This document shows positions 25,369 through 33,526 of a DNA stretch of 34,555 bases, one piece after another. The stretch comes from Bacteroidia bacterium (GTDB lineage: Bacteria; Bacteroidota; Bacteroidia; AKYH767-A; OLB10): positions 1 through 34,555 of the forward strand of contig JANWID010000337.1 of the NCBI GenBank assembly GCA_025450095.1. Reading direction: 5' to 3'. Below the pieces are notes generated by a model. That model was not told the DNA's origin. It did no database searches and worked only from the letters and a program-made list of their open reading frames with translations. A program made the position numbers and the translations under genes. The number at the start of each line of letters is the position of its first letter. Position 1 is the first letter of the stretch.

Positions 25369-26247
25369 ATGAAAATCCTGTTAACAGGTGCCAGCGGTTT
25401 TTTGGGGAAAATATTCAACACAGCGTGGAATCAAAAGCACGACGTGATTGGAATCGGACGAAATCCTTCCAATGCAATTCAATGTGATCTTGCTGTTTCC
25501 ATTCCGTTGTTACCGCATGCTGACCTGATCGTTCATGCTGCTGGTCTTGCTCATCGCTTAAAGAAAAATCAGGTTCCCGATCAGGAATATTTTAATGTCA
25601 ATAAACAAGGCACTTCCAATCTGCTGAAAGCTGTCGAGAACAGTTCCTGTTTACCCCGGTTATTGGTATTTATCAGTTCAGTTTCAGTATATGGTGCAGA
25701 ATCGGGATCGGGTATTGATGAATCATATCCGTTGCTTGCGAAAGATGCATACGGCAAGAGTAAAATTGAAGCGGAATTATTAATAAGAGAATGGGGCAAA
25801 AAACATAATGTTCCTGTCGTTGTATTACGACTGCCATTAATCGCAGGACCTGATCCACCCGGCAACCTGGGTGCTATGATTTCTGCAATCAGATCAGGTT
25901 ATTATTTCCGGATTGGAAAAGGTCTGGCACAACGTTCGGTAGTGAATGCGATAGATGTGGCCAATCTGATACCATGTTTGCCACTGCAAAGTGGCATATT
26001 CAATCTTACGGCATCATGGCATCCGTCCATATATGAAATAGACACACTAATCTCAAAAAAATTCAATAAAGCTGTTAAAATTATTCCCGGATCCATAGCG
26101 GGACTTCTTGCTAAAGTGGGCGACCGGTTCCCTTATTTACCTTTCAATAGCCGACAACTTCAAAAATTAACACAATCACTTACATTTTCAGATGCACTTG
26201 CAAGAAAAACCCTCCATTGGAATCCTGAATCAAAAATTAACATATAA
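25369..26247 (+). CDS. NAD-dependent epimerase/4-keto-sugar reductase (SDR, WbpV-like)
   Basis: This 292-residue extended short-chain dehydrogenase has the cofactor loop TGASGFLG (6-13) at its start, the serine region ISSVSVYG (102-109), and the catalytic YGKSK pair Y128/K132. Length and layout suit the WbpV/FnlB-like reductases, which reduce UDP-4-keto-6-deoxy-HexNAc to UDP-QuiNAc or UDP-FucNAc. That reading is favoured by the next gene, an initiating WbpL-like transferase, since the two form a recurrent pair that makes and transfers the first sugar. A plain UDP-hexose 4-epimerase is possible but would usually be about 330 residues. The 4,6-dehydratase needed upstream of a reductase is not in the window. 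Confidence 0.85.
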   Translation: MKILLTGASGFLGKIFNTAWNQKHDVIGIGRNPSNAIQCDLAVSIPLLPHADLIVHAAGLAHRLKKNQVPDQEYFNVNKQGTSNLLKAVENSSCLPRLLVFISSVSVYGAESGSGIDESYPLLAKDAYGKSKIEAELLIREWGKKHNVPVVVLRLPLIAGPDPPGNLGAMISAIRSGYYFRIGKGLAQRSVVNAIDVANLIPCLPLQSGIFNLTASWHPSIYEIDTLISKKFNKAVKIIPGSIAGLLAKVGDRFPYLPFNSRQLQKLTQSLTFSDALARKTLHWNPESKINI

Positions 26248-26386
26248 CGGCCTCAGTAAATATGTGATTAATTACGCATATACGAAAACGGTTGTAATAA
26301 TCAATATAAGTTGCTGAAATACAATAATATACAATTAAATAATTCGGATATTTGCAATAATATCTGATAATTGAACAGATAATGAT

Positions 26387-26418
26387 TTTGAATATATATA
26401 TTATAACTCTTATATTTG
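26387..26418 (+). promoter_or_regulatory. Candidate Bacteroidota promoter for the initiating transferase gene
   Basis: TATATTTG at 26411-26418 matches the Bacteroidota -7 consensus TAnnTTTG exactly. TTTG at 26387-26390 is in -33 position, with 20 bp between them. Transcription would begin near 26425, leaving a leader of about 30 nt before the ATG at 26458. A 6-bp dyad, GATATT at 26347-26352 and AATATC at 26359-26364, lies upstream and could be an operator, though AT-rich sequence makes chance likely. Confidence 0.55.
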
Positions 26419-26457
26419 AGGTCCCCCTACGGTTTTGACACTTTGTTTTTATTTGCT

Positions 26458-27519
26458 ATGATTATTTTATTAATTATTCTTTTGGTTTTGGAACTGGTTT
26501 ATTTTAAGATAGCCGATCGGTTTCACATAATAGACAAACCCAATCAACGGAGTTCACATTTTTATATTACACGACGTGGTGGAGGAATAATTTTTCCTAT
26601 AGCATGGTTGTTATTTTCCATTTCACAGGGAATTTATTTACCATGGTTTACTATCGGATTAATTATTATTTCGATCGTCAGTTTCCTGGATGATATGAGT
26701 GAAGTGAAAGTGATTCCCAGGATTTCATTCCAGGTTATTGCATTTCTCTTTTCATTTTATGACCTGGGTGTATTCAATATTCTTCCGTGGTGGTTGGTTG
26801 TTCCGGTGCTGATATTTAGCCTGGGCGCTCTCAATGCAGTCAATTTCATGGATGGCATCAATGGAATTACAGGGTTATATGCTTTTGCTTTCTGGATGTC
26901 GCTGGCTTTAGTGGAAGAAACTCCCGGATTCACCAGCCTGTTACAGCTCAACAGCCCATATCCATATATGATTTTGTCCATTGTGGTGTTTGGTTATTTT
27001 AATTTCCGACGCCGGGCAATTTGTTTTGCAGGGGATGTTGGAAGTGTATCGATGGCATACATCATGATTGGAATGGTAATTTTTATGGTGTTCCGTTCTG
27101 ACTCATCTGTAATCGGACGAATCAGCAATACAGCAACTACAATCCCGGCATTTGATCTGAAATATTTACTGTTACTTTCTGTTTATGGTATCGACAGCTT
27201 TTTAACTATCATTCACCGGTTGTGGCTAAAAGAAAATATTCTGAAAGGTCACCGTAAGCATCTTTACCAGTACCTGGCCAATGAACTTGGATGGTCACAC
27301 CTAGCAGTTGCATCGTTGTATGCAGCATTTCAGCTAACGATCAATATCTGGGTTTTAACAACTACTATAACGTTGCTGGATGCATGCTCTTTATTAATTG
27401 GCCTGTCCATATGTTATGTGGCTGCTAAATACACCATACTTCGCCAGATCGCTCCAGTTGCCGCTTATCCGCAAATGGAAGTTTCAGAATCGACAGATCT
27501 TGCCAGGAAGTCTGCATAA
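26458..27519 (+). CDS. Undecaprenyl-phosphate sugar-1-phosphate transferase (WecA/WbpL-like, MraY family)
   Basis: The ATG at 26458 gives 353 residues; the ORF also has a TTG at 26416, but that codon overlaps a candidate promoter element and is rejected as start. About ten membrane helices are predicted. Family motifs are in order: DKPNQRSSH (26-34), FLDD with D78/D79, NAVNFMDGINGI (126-137), AGDVGS (191-196) around D193, and the cytoplasmic GHRKHLYQ (264-271). These fit polyprenyl-phosphate HexNAc-1-phosphate transferases, which start glycan synthesis on undecaprenyl phosphate. WbpL-type enzymes accept UDP-FucNAc or QuiNAc, consistent with the reductase gene just upstream. This is probably the priming enzyme for the whole locus. 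Confidence 0.92.
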   Translation: MIILLIILLVLELVYFKIADRFHIIDKPNQRSSHFYITRRGGGIIFPIAWLLFSISQGIYLPWFTIGLIIISIVSFLDDMSEVKVIPRISFQVIAFLFSFYDLGVFNILPWWLVVPVLIFSLGALNAVNFMDGINGITGLYAFAFWMSLALVEETPGFTSLLQLNSPYPYMILSIVVFGYFNFRRRAICFAGDVGSVSMAYIMIGMVIFMVFRSDSSVIGRISNTATTIPAFDLKYLLLLSVYGIDSFLTIIHRLWLKENILKGHRKHLYQYLANELGWSHLAVASLYAAFQLTINIWVLTTTITLLDACSLLIGLSICYVAAKYTILRQIAPVAAYPQMEVSESTDLARKSA

Positions 27520-27573
27520 CTAATATTTTTTCTGATTGCTATTAACAAGCATTGAATTTTTTTAGATTTATCA

Positions 27574-28140
27574 ATGAATCCTGAAATATTTCTCATCGGG
27601 GCAGGAGGCTTCGCCAGTGATTTTGTCGCCTGTTTCAGTAAAGATTATAAAATCGCAGGGTGCTGGGATGATCAGCTTACAAAAGGAACCTCATTCAACG
27701 GGTTACCAGTACTGGGCACTATAGCTGACCTGGTGAACACAAAAAACTCCATGTCGCTGGTCATTACCATCGCAAATCCATCCATAAGACAGTTGATTTC
27801 TGGAAAGCTTGGGGGATCCGTTCATGAATTTCCCGAATTAGTACATTCTTCAGCTTCACTCTTCGATAGTGATACAATCAAAGTCGGGAAGGGATGCATC
27901 ATTTTTCCGGGCGTTATCATCACAACGCAGGTGAATCTCGGAGAATTTGTTGTGCTTCACGTGGGCACTTCCGTACATCACAATGTAAATATCGGGAACT
28001 GTTCGGTGTTAATGCCCGGAGCACGGATTACAGGTGATGTTAATATCGGTAAAAATGTTTTTATCGGACCCGGCCAAACGTTATCACATGGAGATCATGT
28101 TCCGGACGGAAAAAGAATTATCAGAACAACATCTTTTTAA
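27574..28140 (+). CDS. PglD/NeuD-like sugar acyltransferase (left-handed beta-helix)
   Basis: The 188-residue protein combines an N-terminal Rossmann-like nucleotide-sugar domain (IFLIGAGGFASDF, 5-17) with left-handed beta-helix hexapeptide repeats from about 100 on, such as VGKGCIIFPGVIIT and GDVNIGKNVFIGPG. The catalytic histidine by alignment is H136 in VHHNVNIG, where PglD has VGHD; asparagine follows it instead of an acidic residue. PglD and NeuD acetylate an amino sugar or sialic acid using acetyl-CoA. The C-terminus is shorter than usual (about 205-215 residues) and lacks the normal last coil with G-x-PAK. It is the last gene of the polysaccharide locus. No matching PglE-type aminotransferase is in the window. 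Confidence 0.86.
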   Translation: MNPEIFLIGAGGFASDFVACFSKDYKIAGCWDDQLTKGTSFNGLPVLGTIADLVNTKNSMSLVITIANPSIRQLISGKLGGSVHEFPELVHSSASLFDSDTIKVGKGCIIFPGVIITTQVNLGEFVVLHVGTSVHHNVNIGNCSVLMPGARITGDVNIGKNVFIGPGQTLSHGDHVPDGKRIIRTTSF

Positions 28141-28151
28141 CCCGCTTAGTT

Positions 28152-28763
28152 TTATTTCTTTTCGTATTTCCAATGACGGTGTTTTCCTTCTTTTATCCAA
28201 TCTATCGCTGTCTGCATACGTTTTAGTCGCGTAGCATCTGTTTTCGCTTCGGTGATCCACTCCAGGTATTCCCTGCGTTGCGACGGTGAAAATTCTTCAA
28301 AGTTCATTTTCAGTGTTTTATTTTTGTTCAGCATGGTCCGGAATTCGACCGGGACCGGGATTTCTTTTTTGGGTTTGGACTTTGCTTTGACGACTTTTAT
28401 TCCATCCTCGTTCAATTTCGCAGCCTGCCGGATAAAATCCACAAGCACTTTTGCAGGTGGAAGATCTTTCACCGAAGTTATTCTTCCCAGGTTACCCATA
28501 GCATCACCGCCCTGTGCGGATCGTTCCTGAAGATAATTTTCCGGATCTTTTAGCAAACTGGGTTTCCAGAAACCGAAAGAACAATGTTGCTTGAAAGAAG
28601 CAAACCCGCACATTGGACCTTTATATTCGAAACTGGGCATTCCCCACTTTATAGTTTCTACAACATCCGGACAGGCTTTGTGAATTAATTCCCGTAGCTT
28701 TTTCATTACAGGCTGGGCAAAAGGCTGGGCCTTTTCTATGTATGCATCAATTCTGGGATCCAT
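28152..28763 (-). CDS. DUF1801 / YdeI-OmpD-associated family protein
   Basis: This 203-residue protein has a DUF1801 domain at about 14-115 (recognised by LRELIHKACPDVVETIKWGMPSFEYKG with conserved tryptophan and glycine) and an OmdA-like C-terminal segment at about 130-190 (FEEFSPSQRREYLEWITEAK, then LKRMQTAIDWIKEGK). These are small cytoplasmic proteins often called bacteriocin-protection or YdeI-like proteins; biochemical function is not established. It runs convergently to the PglD-like gene, with only 11 bp between the two stops and no obvious terminator there. It is outside the polysaccharide locus. Confidence 0.85.
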   Translation of the reverse strand: MDPRIDAYIEKAQPFAQPVMKKLRELIHKACPDVVETIKWGMPSFEYKGPMCGFASFKQHCSFGFWKPSLLKDPENYLQERSAQGGDAMGNLGRITSVKDLPPAKVLVDFIRQAAKLNEDGIKVVKAKSKPKKEIPVPVEFRTMLNKNKTLKMNFEEFSPSQRREYLEWITEAKTDATRLKRMQTAIDWIKEGKHRHWKYEKK

Positions 28764-28801
28764 CGTTTTTTTATGTAAAAATAAAAAATATCAGAATGTT
28801 T

Positions 28802-29812
28802 TCAAATTCCTTCAACCCGGTTTACGAGCTGAACAAATCTCCTTTTGAAATGAAATTCCTCCCTTACCTGTTTATTTTTTATCACCTCACCATCCTTGTA
28901 AAACTTCCAGAAAAACACGACTGCTGAATCGGGCTCGGTTTGATTGAAATTCATCTTTCCCCATTTAATATTATAAAATGATAGGGTATCATCAGCTGAT
29001 TTTCTGACAAAATAGTTTCCATCACTGAACCATACCAATGTCCGCAACCCCGGGGAATCAAATTCATGAAGCAAATCCAGGTTACGGGAGAATGCGGTCC
29101 ATTTAATTTCTTTCCGGTGATCAAAATAACTGTACTCCGCTGTATAAATCGTGGAATCATCATAGGCAATCCCACACCATAATATAGCATTTAATATGGA
29201 GGGTGTGGAATTGAGTTCATCGTAAGAAATTTGTTCAGCATCCAGGCTTTTTCTGAACTTACTATGAACATCATATTTAATTATGAAAGTACTGCCCAGA
29301 TACAGACTGCAGAATATGACTGAAGTATAAAGAAATTTTCTCCTTGTTGGATTTTCTCTCTTAAAAAACAAACAACATGAAAACAGTAGCAGGAACGGAA
29401 TAGTGAAAAACGGGTCAATAACACTGATATTATTAAATGCAACCTGGTAGTGTGTAAATGGAAGCAACAGCTGGGTCCCATAAGTTGTACAGCAGTCTAA
29501 TAGCGAGTGGGTGACCAAAGCAATATACCAGAACAGGTACCATTTCCGGAAAGAAATCCGGTGTTTGTCGAATCGCTTGCTCAAAGCTGCAAGCGGTAAT
29601 GCTAAAACGATTTGAACAAACATAGAGTGACTATATGATCTATGTACTTCAAGATGGCGTATGGTATCATCTGTTAAAAAATTAATTGCCACATCCAAAT
29701 CGGGAATCGTATTGCCGATAGCTCCCAGGAGCATCGCTTTATTGCCCAATTTTCGCCCGAGAAGAATTTCACCAACCGCTGCACCCAGCACTATATGTGT
29801 TATTGAATCCAT
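28802..29812 (-). CDS. DUF457-like membrane-bound metal-dependent hydrolase
   Basis: The 336-residue protein resembles the YdjM/YbcI family of inner-membrane metal-dependent hydrolases, some of which are LexA-regulated. Likely metal ligands are H6 in DSITHIVLG, D38 and D40 in GNTIPDLDV, H57 and H62 in HRSYSHS, and H102 and D106 in THSLLD. Four or five membrane helices fill the first 180 residues. The C-terminal 150 residues form an extra soluble region without a recognised fold, making it longer than the compact family members. It shares strand with the DUF1801 gene and is 38 bp upstream of it. Substrate is unknown. Confidence 0.82.
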   Translation of the reverse strand: MDSITHIVLGAAVGEILLGRKLGNKAMLLGAIGNTIPDLDVAINFLTDDTIRHLEVHRSYSHSMFVQIVLALPLAALSKRFDKHRISFRKWYLFWYIALVTHSLLDCCTTYGTQLLLPFTHYQVAFNNISVIDPFFTIPFLLLFSCCLFFKRENPTRRKFLYTSVIFCSLYLGSTFIIKYDVHSKFRKSLDAEQISYDELNSTPSILNAILWCGIAYDDSTIYTAEYSYFDHRKEIKWTAFSRNLDLLHEFDSPGLRTLVWFSDGNYFVRKSADDTLSFYNIKWGKMNFNQTEPDSAVVFFWKFYKDGEVIKNKQVREEFHFKRRFVQLVNRVEGI

Positions 29813-29870
29813 AATTATTCAGCTTGTGCAAGATTACGGTTTTTATCCTTCATGAAAAAAATGGATTCAT

Positions 29871-29900
29871 AAAAAAGCCGGTCACGTCGGACCGGCTTTT
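29871..29900 (-). terminator. Intrinsic terminator of the secreted phosphatase gene
   Basis: AAAAGCCGGTC at 29873-29883 and GACCGGCTTTT at 29890-29900 form an 11-bp stem with a 6-nt loop. Read on the minus strand, the right side continues into six T (29871-29876), about 20 bp past the phosphatase stop. The mirror-image T run could also let it work on the plus strand. Confidence 0.85.
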
Positions 29901-29918
29901 CAATTACCCAGGGCTGAA

Positions 29919-32900
29919 TTAAGGTATTACTATTTTAAACGGATAAGATTTTTCATTTACCTGCACCCTAAGGATATATACTCCGGTAGGTACATCAGGC
30001 TTTTCTAGATAGATCCGGTGAAAACCGGGTTCGAGATTTTGCACCGGATTTTCATTAATACTTACTTCCTGACCGGTTACTGCAAACCATTGCACTGCAG
30101 TTGTAGTTTGCGATTCAATAAAATAATCCAACACAACCTGATCCTCTTCAGTGTCAAAGAATACATTCACATTTTCAGGTTTGACGGGATTCATCACACG
30201 TGCACCTGTTTTTGTTATCGTAAACTGATCTAAAATGCTTCCGGTTGATGCGAGGTAGCGACAGGTTAACACATCTCCATTCACATCCATTACAAGTGAG
30301 CAATTGTTTGTGTTATTACCGAAATACATACAAGGCATCGGGTAGCTTGTCTGTGTTGCTCCGGGGCTTTGCCCTGACGTTCCGCACACAGCGTAAATAG
30401 TACCATCATAAGGAGGTGTTTTTGTAAACGATGTGGTGCCGGTACTCATTTTCATTGCCTGGGTGAAGGAGGATGCTATTCCATAATGACCTTTTATCAG
30501 GTAGCTGCGTTCGTTCATATGCGAGTGACCACAAAGCACCAGGTCGATATGATAATTTTCCAGCAGGGGAACAATGTTGGTTCGCATATTAATAAGTTGT
30601 TGATCCGTATCACTGTTGTGCGATCCTTTCGTATAAGGCGGATGATGAAAATATACGATGGTCCATCGTTGCGTATTGGCAGCAAGGTCATTGCTCAACC
30701 AGTTGTACATGGCGCTACCCGCGGTATTATATGAACCGTAACTGTCGAGTGAAATGAAATGAATGTTCGCATAATTGTACGAATAATATTTTGGTGTATT
30801 AGAGGGAACACCACCAGCTTCACCTGATTGAGGAACTGAAAAAATACTGAAATAGGGCCAGTTTGTAGTTAACGTACTGGTAGTTTGGTATCCGGCATTT
30901 CCATAATCATGATTTCCCGGACTTGGATATAACGGAAAACTTTTCATCTGGTCGGGATACATATTGAAAACATTCGTTTGGTATTCGGCATCTGTTCCCG
31001 TTGAATAAGCATTATCTCCAAGCCATAGCCAGAGATTCACGGGTGTGCTTCCGGTATAGGTCATGAATGAATTCCGAACGGCAGCCTGTTGTGATGAACC
31101 ATTTCCAAAATCACCAATTGCCCAGATCCTGACCGGGGTCTGAGATCCCGTAACGGGTGCAGTATAAAAATTATTTGTAGCGCTGCCCTGGAGGGAATTG
31201 GTTGTTGTACCTATTGAATAATAATAACGTGTACCCGGTGTAAGTCCTGTAAGTGATACAATATGTTCAGTAGTATTAGCCACATCTGATACTGAACTTC
31301 CATATGAAATCGTAGTTCCGAAGTTTACCATGCTGTTACAGGCAACATCGGTTCGCCACCTGATTTTTGCGGATGTGGGAGTTAAAACCTGGATATAGGC
31401 GCCACGAGTTACAACTGGTAATGGAGCCGAACCGGAACCGGTTAACCGCGCTTTGAAACTGATGTCAGTGCTGGTGACTGCCTGCTGATGAATTTCAACA
31501 GCAATAATATTATTACCCTGCAAAAGAGATGTTGGATTTAACGCAACAGAATTCCAAGCGGATTCATCCACTCCACCAATTGCAACAGGTGATAGTGTAG
31601 AATATAATATTGTGCCCGTTGGCATATTATTCCGGTAAACTTCAATTCCATTCAGGTAAACTACAATACCATCATCACGGACAACGCTTAAATTTAAAGC
31701 AGCATAAACTGCAGGATTCGTCATATTAAATGTTTTTCGGAAATACGTCGTTATGTATTTGACAGATGAATTACCTCCGTAACTCAGTGTGGTAGCTTCA
31801 TCCCCATCTCCATAACCCAATTCCGCATTTCCCGATAACCACGAAGCGTCACTGAATGCGATACCATACCAGGCTGGTCCCTGGTTGCTGCCATTATCGA
31901 GATATTTCCACGATGAATTTGTTGTAATTAAAGAATCGGTACCGTTAATATAAGTAGAGAATGTTGAGATGGCTGAAAAATTTCCGGTTCCGGAAGTACA
32001 GGCAGCCTGCACCATGTATTCATATTTTGTACCGGGGCTAAGTGAAGTAAGTGACTTGTTATTTGTTGTGCTTGTTACCGTTGTCCATGGTGTTGTTCCA
32101 AATACACGGAAGCTGATGTTATAACCCGTTGCGCCGGTTACTGCAGACCATGATACAGTTGCTCCTGTTGCTGAAATATTGGAAGATACCAATGATCCGG
32201 GAATACCACAGGATGGAGGCGACAACGTTGTAAAATTTGCATTACCGGAGAAACTACCGGTAAGTGATCCGCAAACAGCCTGAACCGAAAATTCATATTG
32301 TGTTGCTGAAACGAGTGATGACAACGTAAAACTTGTCTGTGTTGTATTTTGATTGATCCATGAAGGATTTCCAACAGCACGGTACTGGAGATTATAACTT
32401 GTTGCACCGGTTACAGCACTCCAATTGACAGTTGCACTTGTTGTAGTAATTCCTGTAGCTGCCAGCGACCCTGGTGTACCACATGACGGAGGAGACAAGG
32501 TAGTAAAATTTGCATTATTAGAAAAACTACCGGTAAGTGATCCGCAAACAGCCTGCACCGAAAATTCATATTGTGTAGCAGATGTGAGTGATGACAGAAC
32601 AAAACTTAATTGAGTTGTAGTTTGATTGATCCAGGTGGAACTTCCAACTGCACGATATCGTAGATTGTAACTTGTTGCACCACTAACGGTACCCCAATTG
32701 ACAGTCGCACCGGTGGTTGTAATTCCAGTTGCTGTCAGCGAACCCGGCGTTCCGCAGGATGCTGCTGATGTTGCTGTTAAACTGAGATTAAAGCTAAGAT
32801 CCGGACTGGAAGGGTTCACCTGGTGAACTTCAACTGCAATTACGTTCGTGCCGGTTACTAATAGTGATAAAGTTGGTGTATAGGTATAATATGTGGTTTC

Positions 32901-33329
32901 ACCTGAACTCGTAATTGTAGAAGAAGCACGCGTTGTATAAGAAATGGTTCCGGTTGGCATGTTGCTTCGTGCTACCTGGGTACCATTTAAATAAACAACT
33001 GCACCATCATCACGTAATAGTTGTAGTGATAATGCTGTGTACGCTGCGGGGTTTGTTACCGTGAAGGATTTCCTGAAATAAGTAGTTATGTATTTATTAA
33101 ATGAACTGGGACCATAAGGTACAACCGTGGCTTCACCGCCATCTCCATAACCTAGTTCGGCATTACCAGATGGCCATGACGCATCATTAAATGCTGTTGC
33201 CCGCCACGCAGTACCCTGATTTGATCCGTTAGCCAGATATTTCCATGAAGTACCGGTTGCAATTAGGGTAACATTTTGTGCCATTGTTCCGCAAAGTGGA
33301 AACAATAGCAAAAACAAAATTTTTTTCAT
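29919..33329 (-). CDS. Secreted purple-acid-phosphatase-like metallophosphatase with Fn3 repeats and T9SS sorting domain
   Basis: This 1136-residue protein has a signal peptide (1-17/18), a beta-sandwich module (about 19-186), three Fn3 domains (191-281, 282-372, 373-461), a second copy of the beta-sandwich (about 464-632), a PAP-type Fn3 domain (639-724), a metallophosphoesterase domain (733-1040), and a T9SS type A sorting domain (about 1055-1136, ending ILRVQVNEKSYPFKIVIP). PAP metal-site motifs are in order: GDFG with D740, GDNAY with D772 and Y775, GNHD with N806, VYFH with H895, and GHSH with H935 and H937. Function would be phosphate-ester hydrolysis outside the cell, perhaps phosphate scavenging. 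The first two Fn3 copies are nearly identical in parts. It is unrelated to the neighbouring polysaccharide genes. Confidence 0.92.
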   Translation of the reverse strand: MKKILFLLLFPLCGTMAQNVTLIATGTSWKYLANGSNQGTAWRATAFNDASWPSGNAELGYGDGGEATVVPYGPSSFNKYITTYFRKSFTVTNPAAYTALSLQLLRDDGAVVYLNGTQVARSNMPTGTISYTTRASSTITSSGETTYYTYTPTLSLLVTGTNVIAVEVHQVNPSSPDLSFNLSLTATSAASCGTPGSLTATGITTTGATVNWGTVSGATSYNLRYRAVGSSTWINQTTTQLSFVLSSLTSATQYEFSVQAVCGSLTGSFSNNANFTTLSPPSCGTPGSLAATGITTTSATVNWSAVTGATSYNLQYRAVGNPSWINQNTTQTSFTLSSLVSATQYEFSVQAVCGSLTGSFSGNANFTTLSPPSCGIPGSLVSSNISATGATVSWSAVTGATGYNISFRVFGTTPWTTVTSTTNNKSLTSLSPGTKYEYMVQAACTSGTGNFSAISTFSTYINGTDSLITTNSSWKYLDNGSNQGPAWYGIAFSDASWLSGNAELGYGDGDEATTLSYGGNSSVKYITTYFRKTFNMTNPAVYAALNLSVVRDDGIVVYLNGIEVYRNNMPTGTILYSTLSPVAIGGVDESAWNSVALNPTSLLQGNNIIAVEIHQQAVTSTDISFKARLTGSGSAPLPVVTRGAYIQVLTPTSAKIRWRTDVACNSMVNFGTTISYGSSVSDVANTTEHIVSLTGLTPGTRYYYSIGTTTNSLQGSATNNFYTAPVTGSQTPVRIWAIGDFGNGSSQQAAVRNSFMTYTGSTPVNLWLWLGDNAYSTGTDAEYQTNVFNMYPDQMKSFPLYPSPGNHDYGNAGYQTTSTLTTNWPYFSIFSVPQSGEAGGVPSNTPKYYSYNYANIHFISLDSYGSYNTAGSAMYNWLSNDLAANTQRWTIVYFHHPPYTKGSHNSDTDQQLINMRTNIVPLLENYHIDLVLCGHSHMNERSYLIKGHYGIASSFTQAMKMSTGTTSFTKTPPYDGTIYAVCGTSGQSPGATQTSYPMPCMYFGNNTNNCSLVMDVNGDVLTCRYLASTGSILDQFTITKTGARVMNPVKPENVNVFFDTEEDQVVLDYFIESQTTTAVQWFAVTGQEVSINENPVQNLEPGFHRIYLEKPDVPTGVYILRVQVNEKSYPFKIVIP
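31947..32759 (-). repeat. Three in-frame Fn3-encoding tandem repeats (273-bp period)
   Basis: The three Fn3 units lie at 32487-32759, 32214-32486 and 31947-32213. The first two are exactly 91 codons each. They share long identical peptide stretches such as ATQYEFSVQAVCGSLTGSFS, while the third is more diverged. The pattern indicates a recent duplication of one unit within the phosphatase gene. Confidence 0.85.
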
Positions 33330-33367
33330 TGATATAAAGATTTAAGCTTCAGCTGGAAGAAAACTAA

Positions 33368-33384
33368 CCGGTGAAATTCACCGG
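33368..33384. promoter_or_regulatory. 17-bp palindrome in the leader of the phosphatase gene
   Basis: CCGGTGAA (33368-33375), a central A, and TTCACCGG (33377-33384) form a perfect inverted repeat, 39 bp before the phosphatase start codon on the minus strand. It could be an operator for a dimeric regulator or a short RNA hairpin with a 3-nt loop. It is G+C-rich relative to its surroundings, so chance is less likely than for the AT dyads. Confidence 0.45.
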
Positions 33385-33439
33385 AAATGCTGATCGTTAG
33401 TGTTTTATTGTTGGGTTTTTATATTGCGCATTCTTCAGG

Positions 33440-33470
33440 TAAACTTAATGAATCATAAGACACCAGTCAA
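33440..33470 (-). promoter_or_regulatory. Candidate promoter for the secreted phosphatase gene
   Basis: On the minus strand TTG (33468-33470), 20 bp, then TAAGTTTA (33440-33447) resembles the Bacteroidota TTG/TAnnTTTG promoter with one mismatch (final A for G). The predicted leader of about 100 nt would include the palindrome at 33368-33384. The rest of the 197-bp divergent gap (33330-33526) shows no exact promoter for the pepD side; TATTTTTA at 33501-33508 is a weak candidate. Confidence 0.4.
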
Positions 33471-33526
33471 GTTTTTACAGGTATTTTACGATTTTAAATC
33501 TATTTTTACAACCTAAGTTATCATAT

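Noticed and set aside
26347..26364. GATATT/AATATC dyad before the WecA-like promoter as an operator
   Set aside because: Arms are only 6 bp of A/T-rich sequence and several similar dyads occur by chance nearby, so it is not listed as a separate feature.
26416..26457. TTG start adding 14 residues to the WecA/WbpL-like protein
   Set aside because: The TTG is part of an exact TAnnTTTG promoter match, and the added residues are not part of the family's first membrane helix.
28141..28151. Possible shared terminator between the converging PglD-like and DUF1801 genes
   Set aside because: The gap is 11 bp and no stem followed by T run is seen there or at the flanking gene ends.
31947..32759. Repeats suggesting a CRISPR-like array
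   Set aside because: The period is 273 bp, in frame, and encodes Fn3 domains; there is no short repeat/spacer structure.
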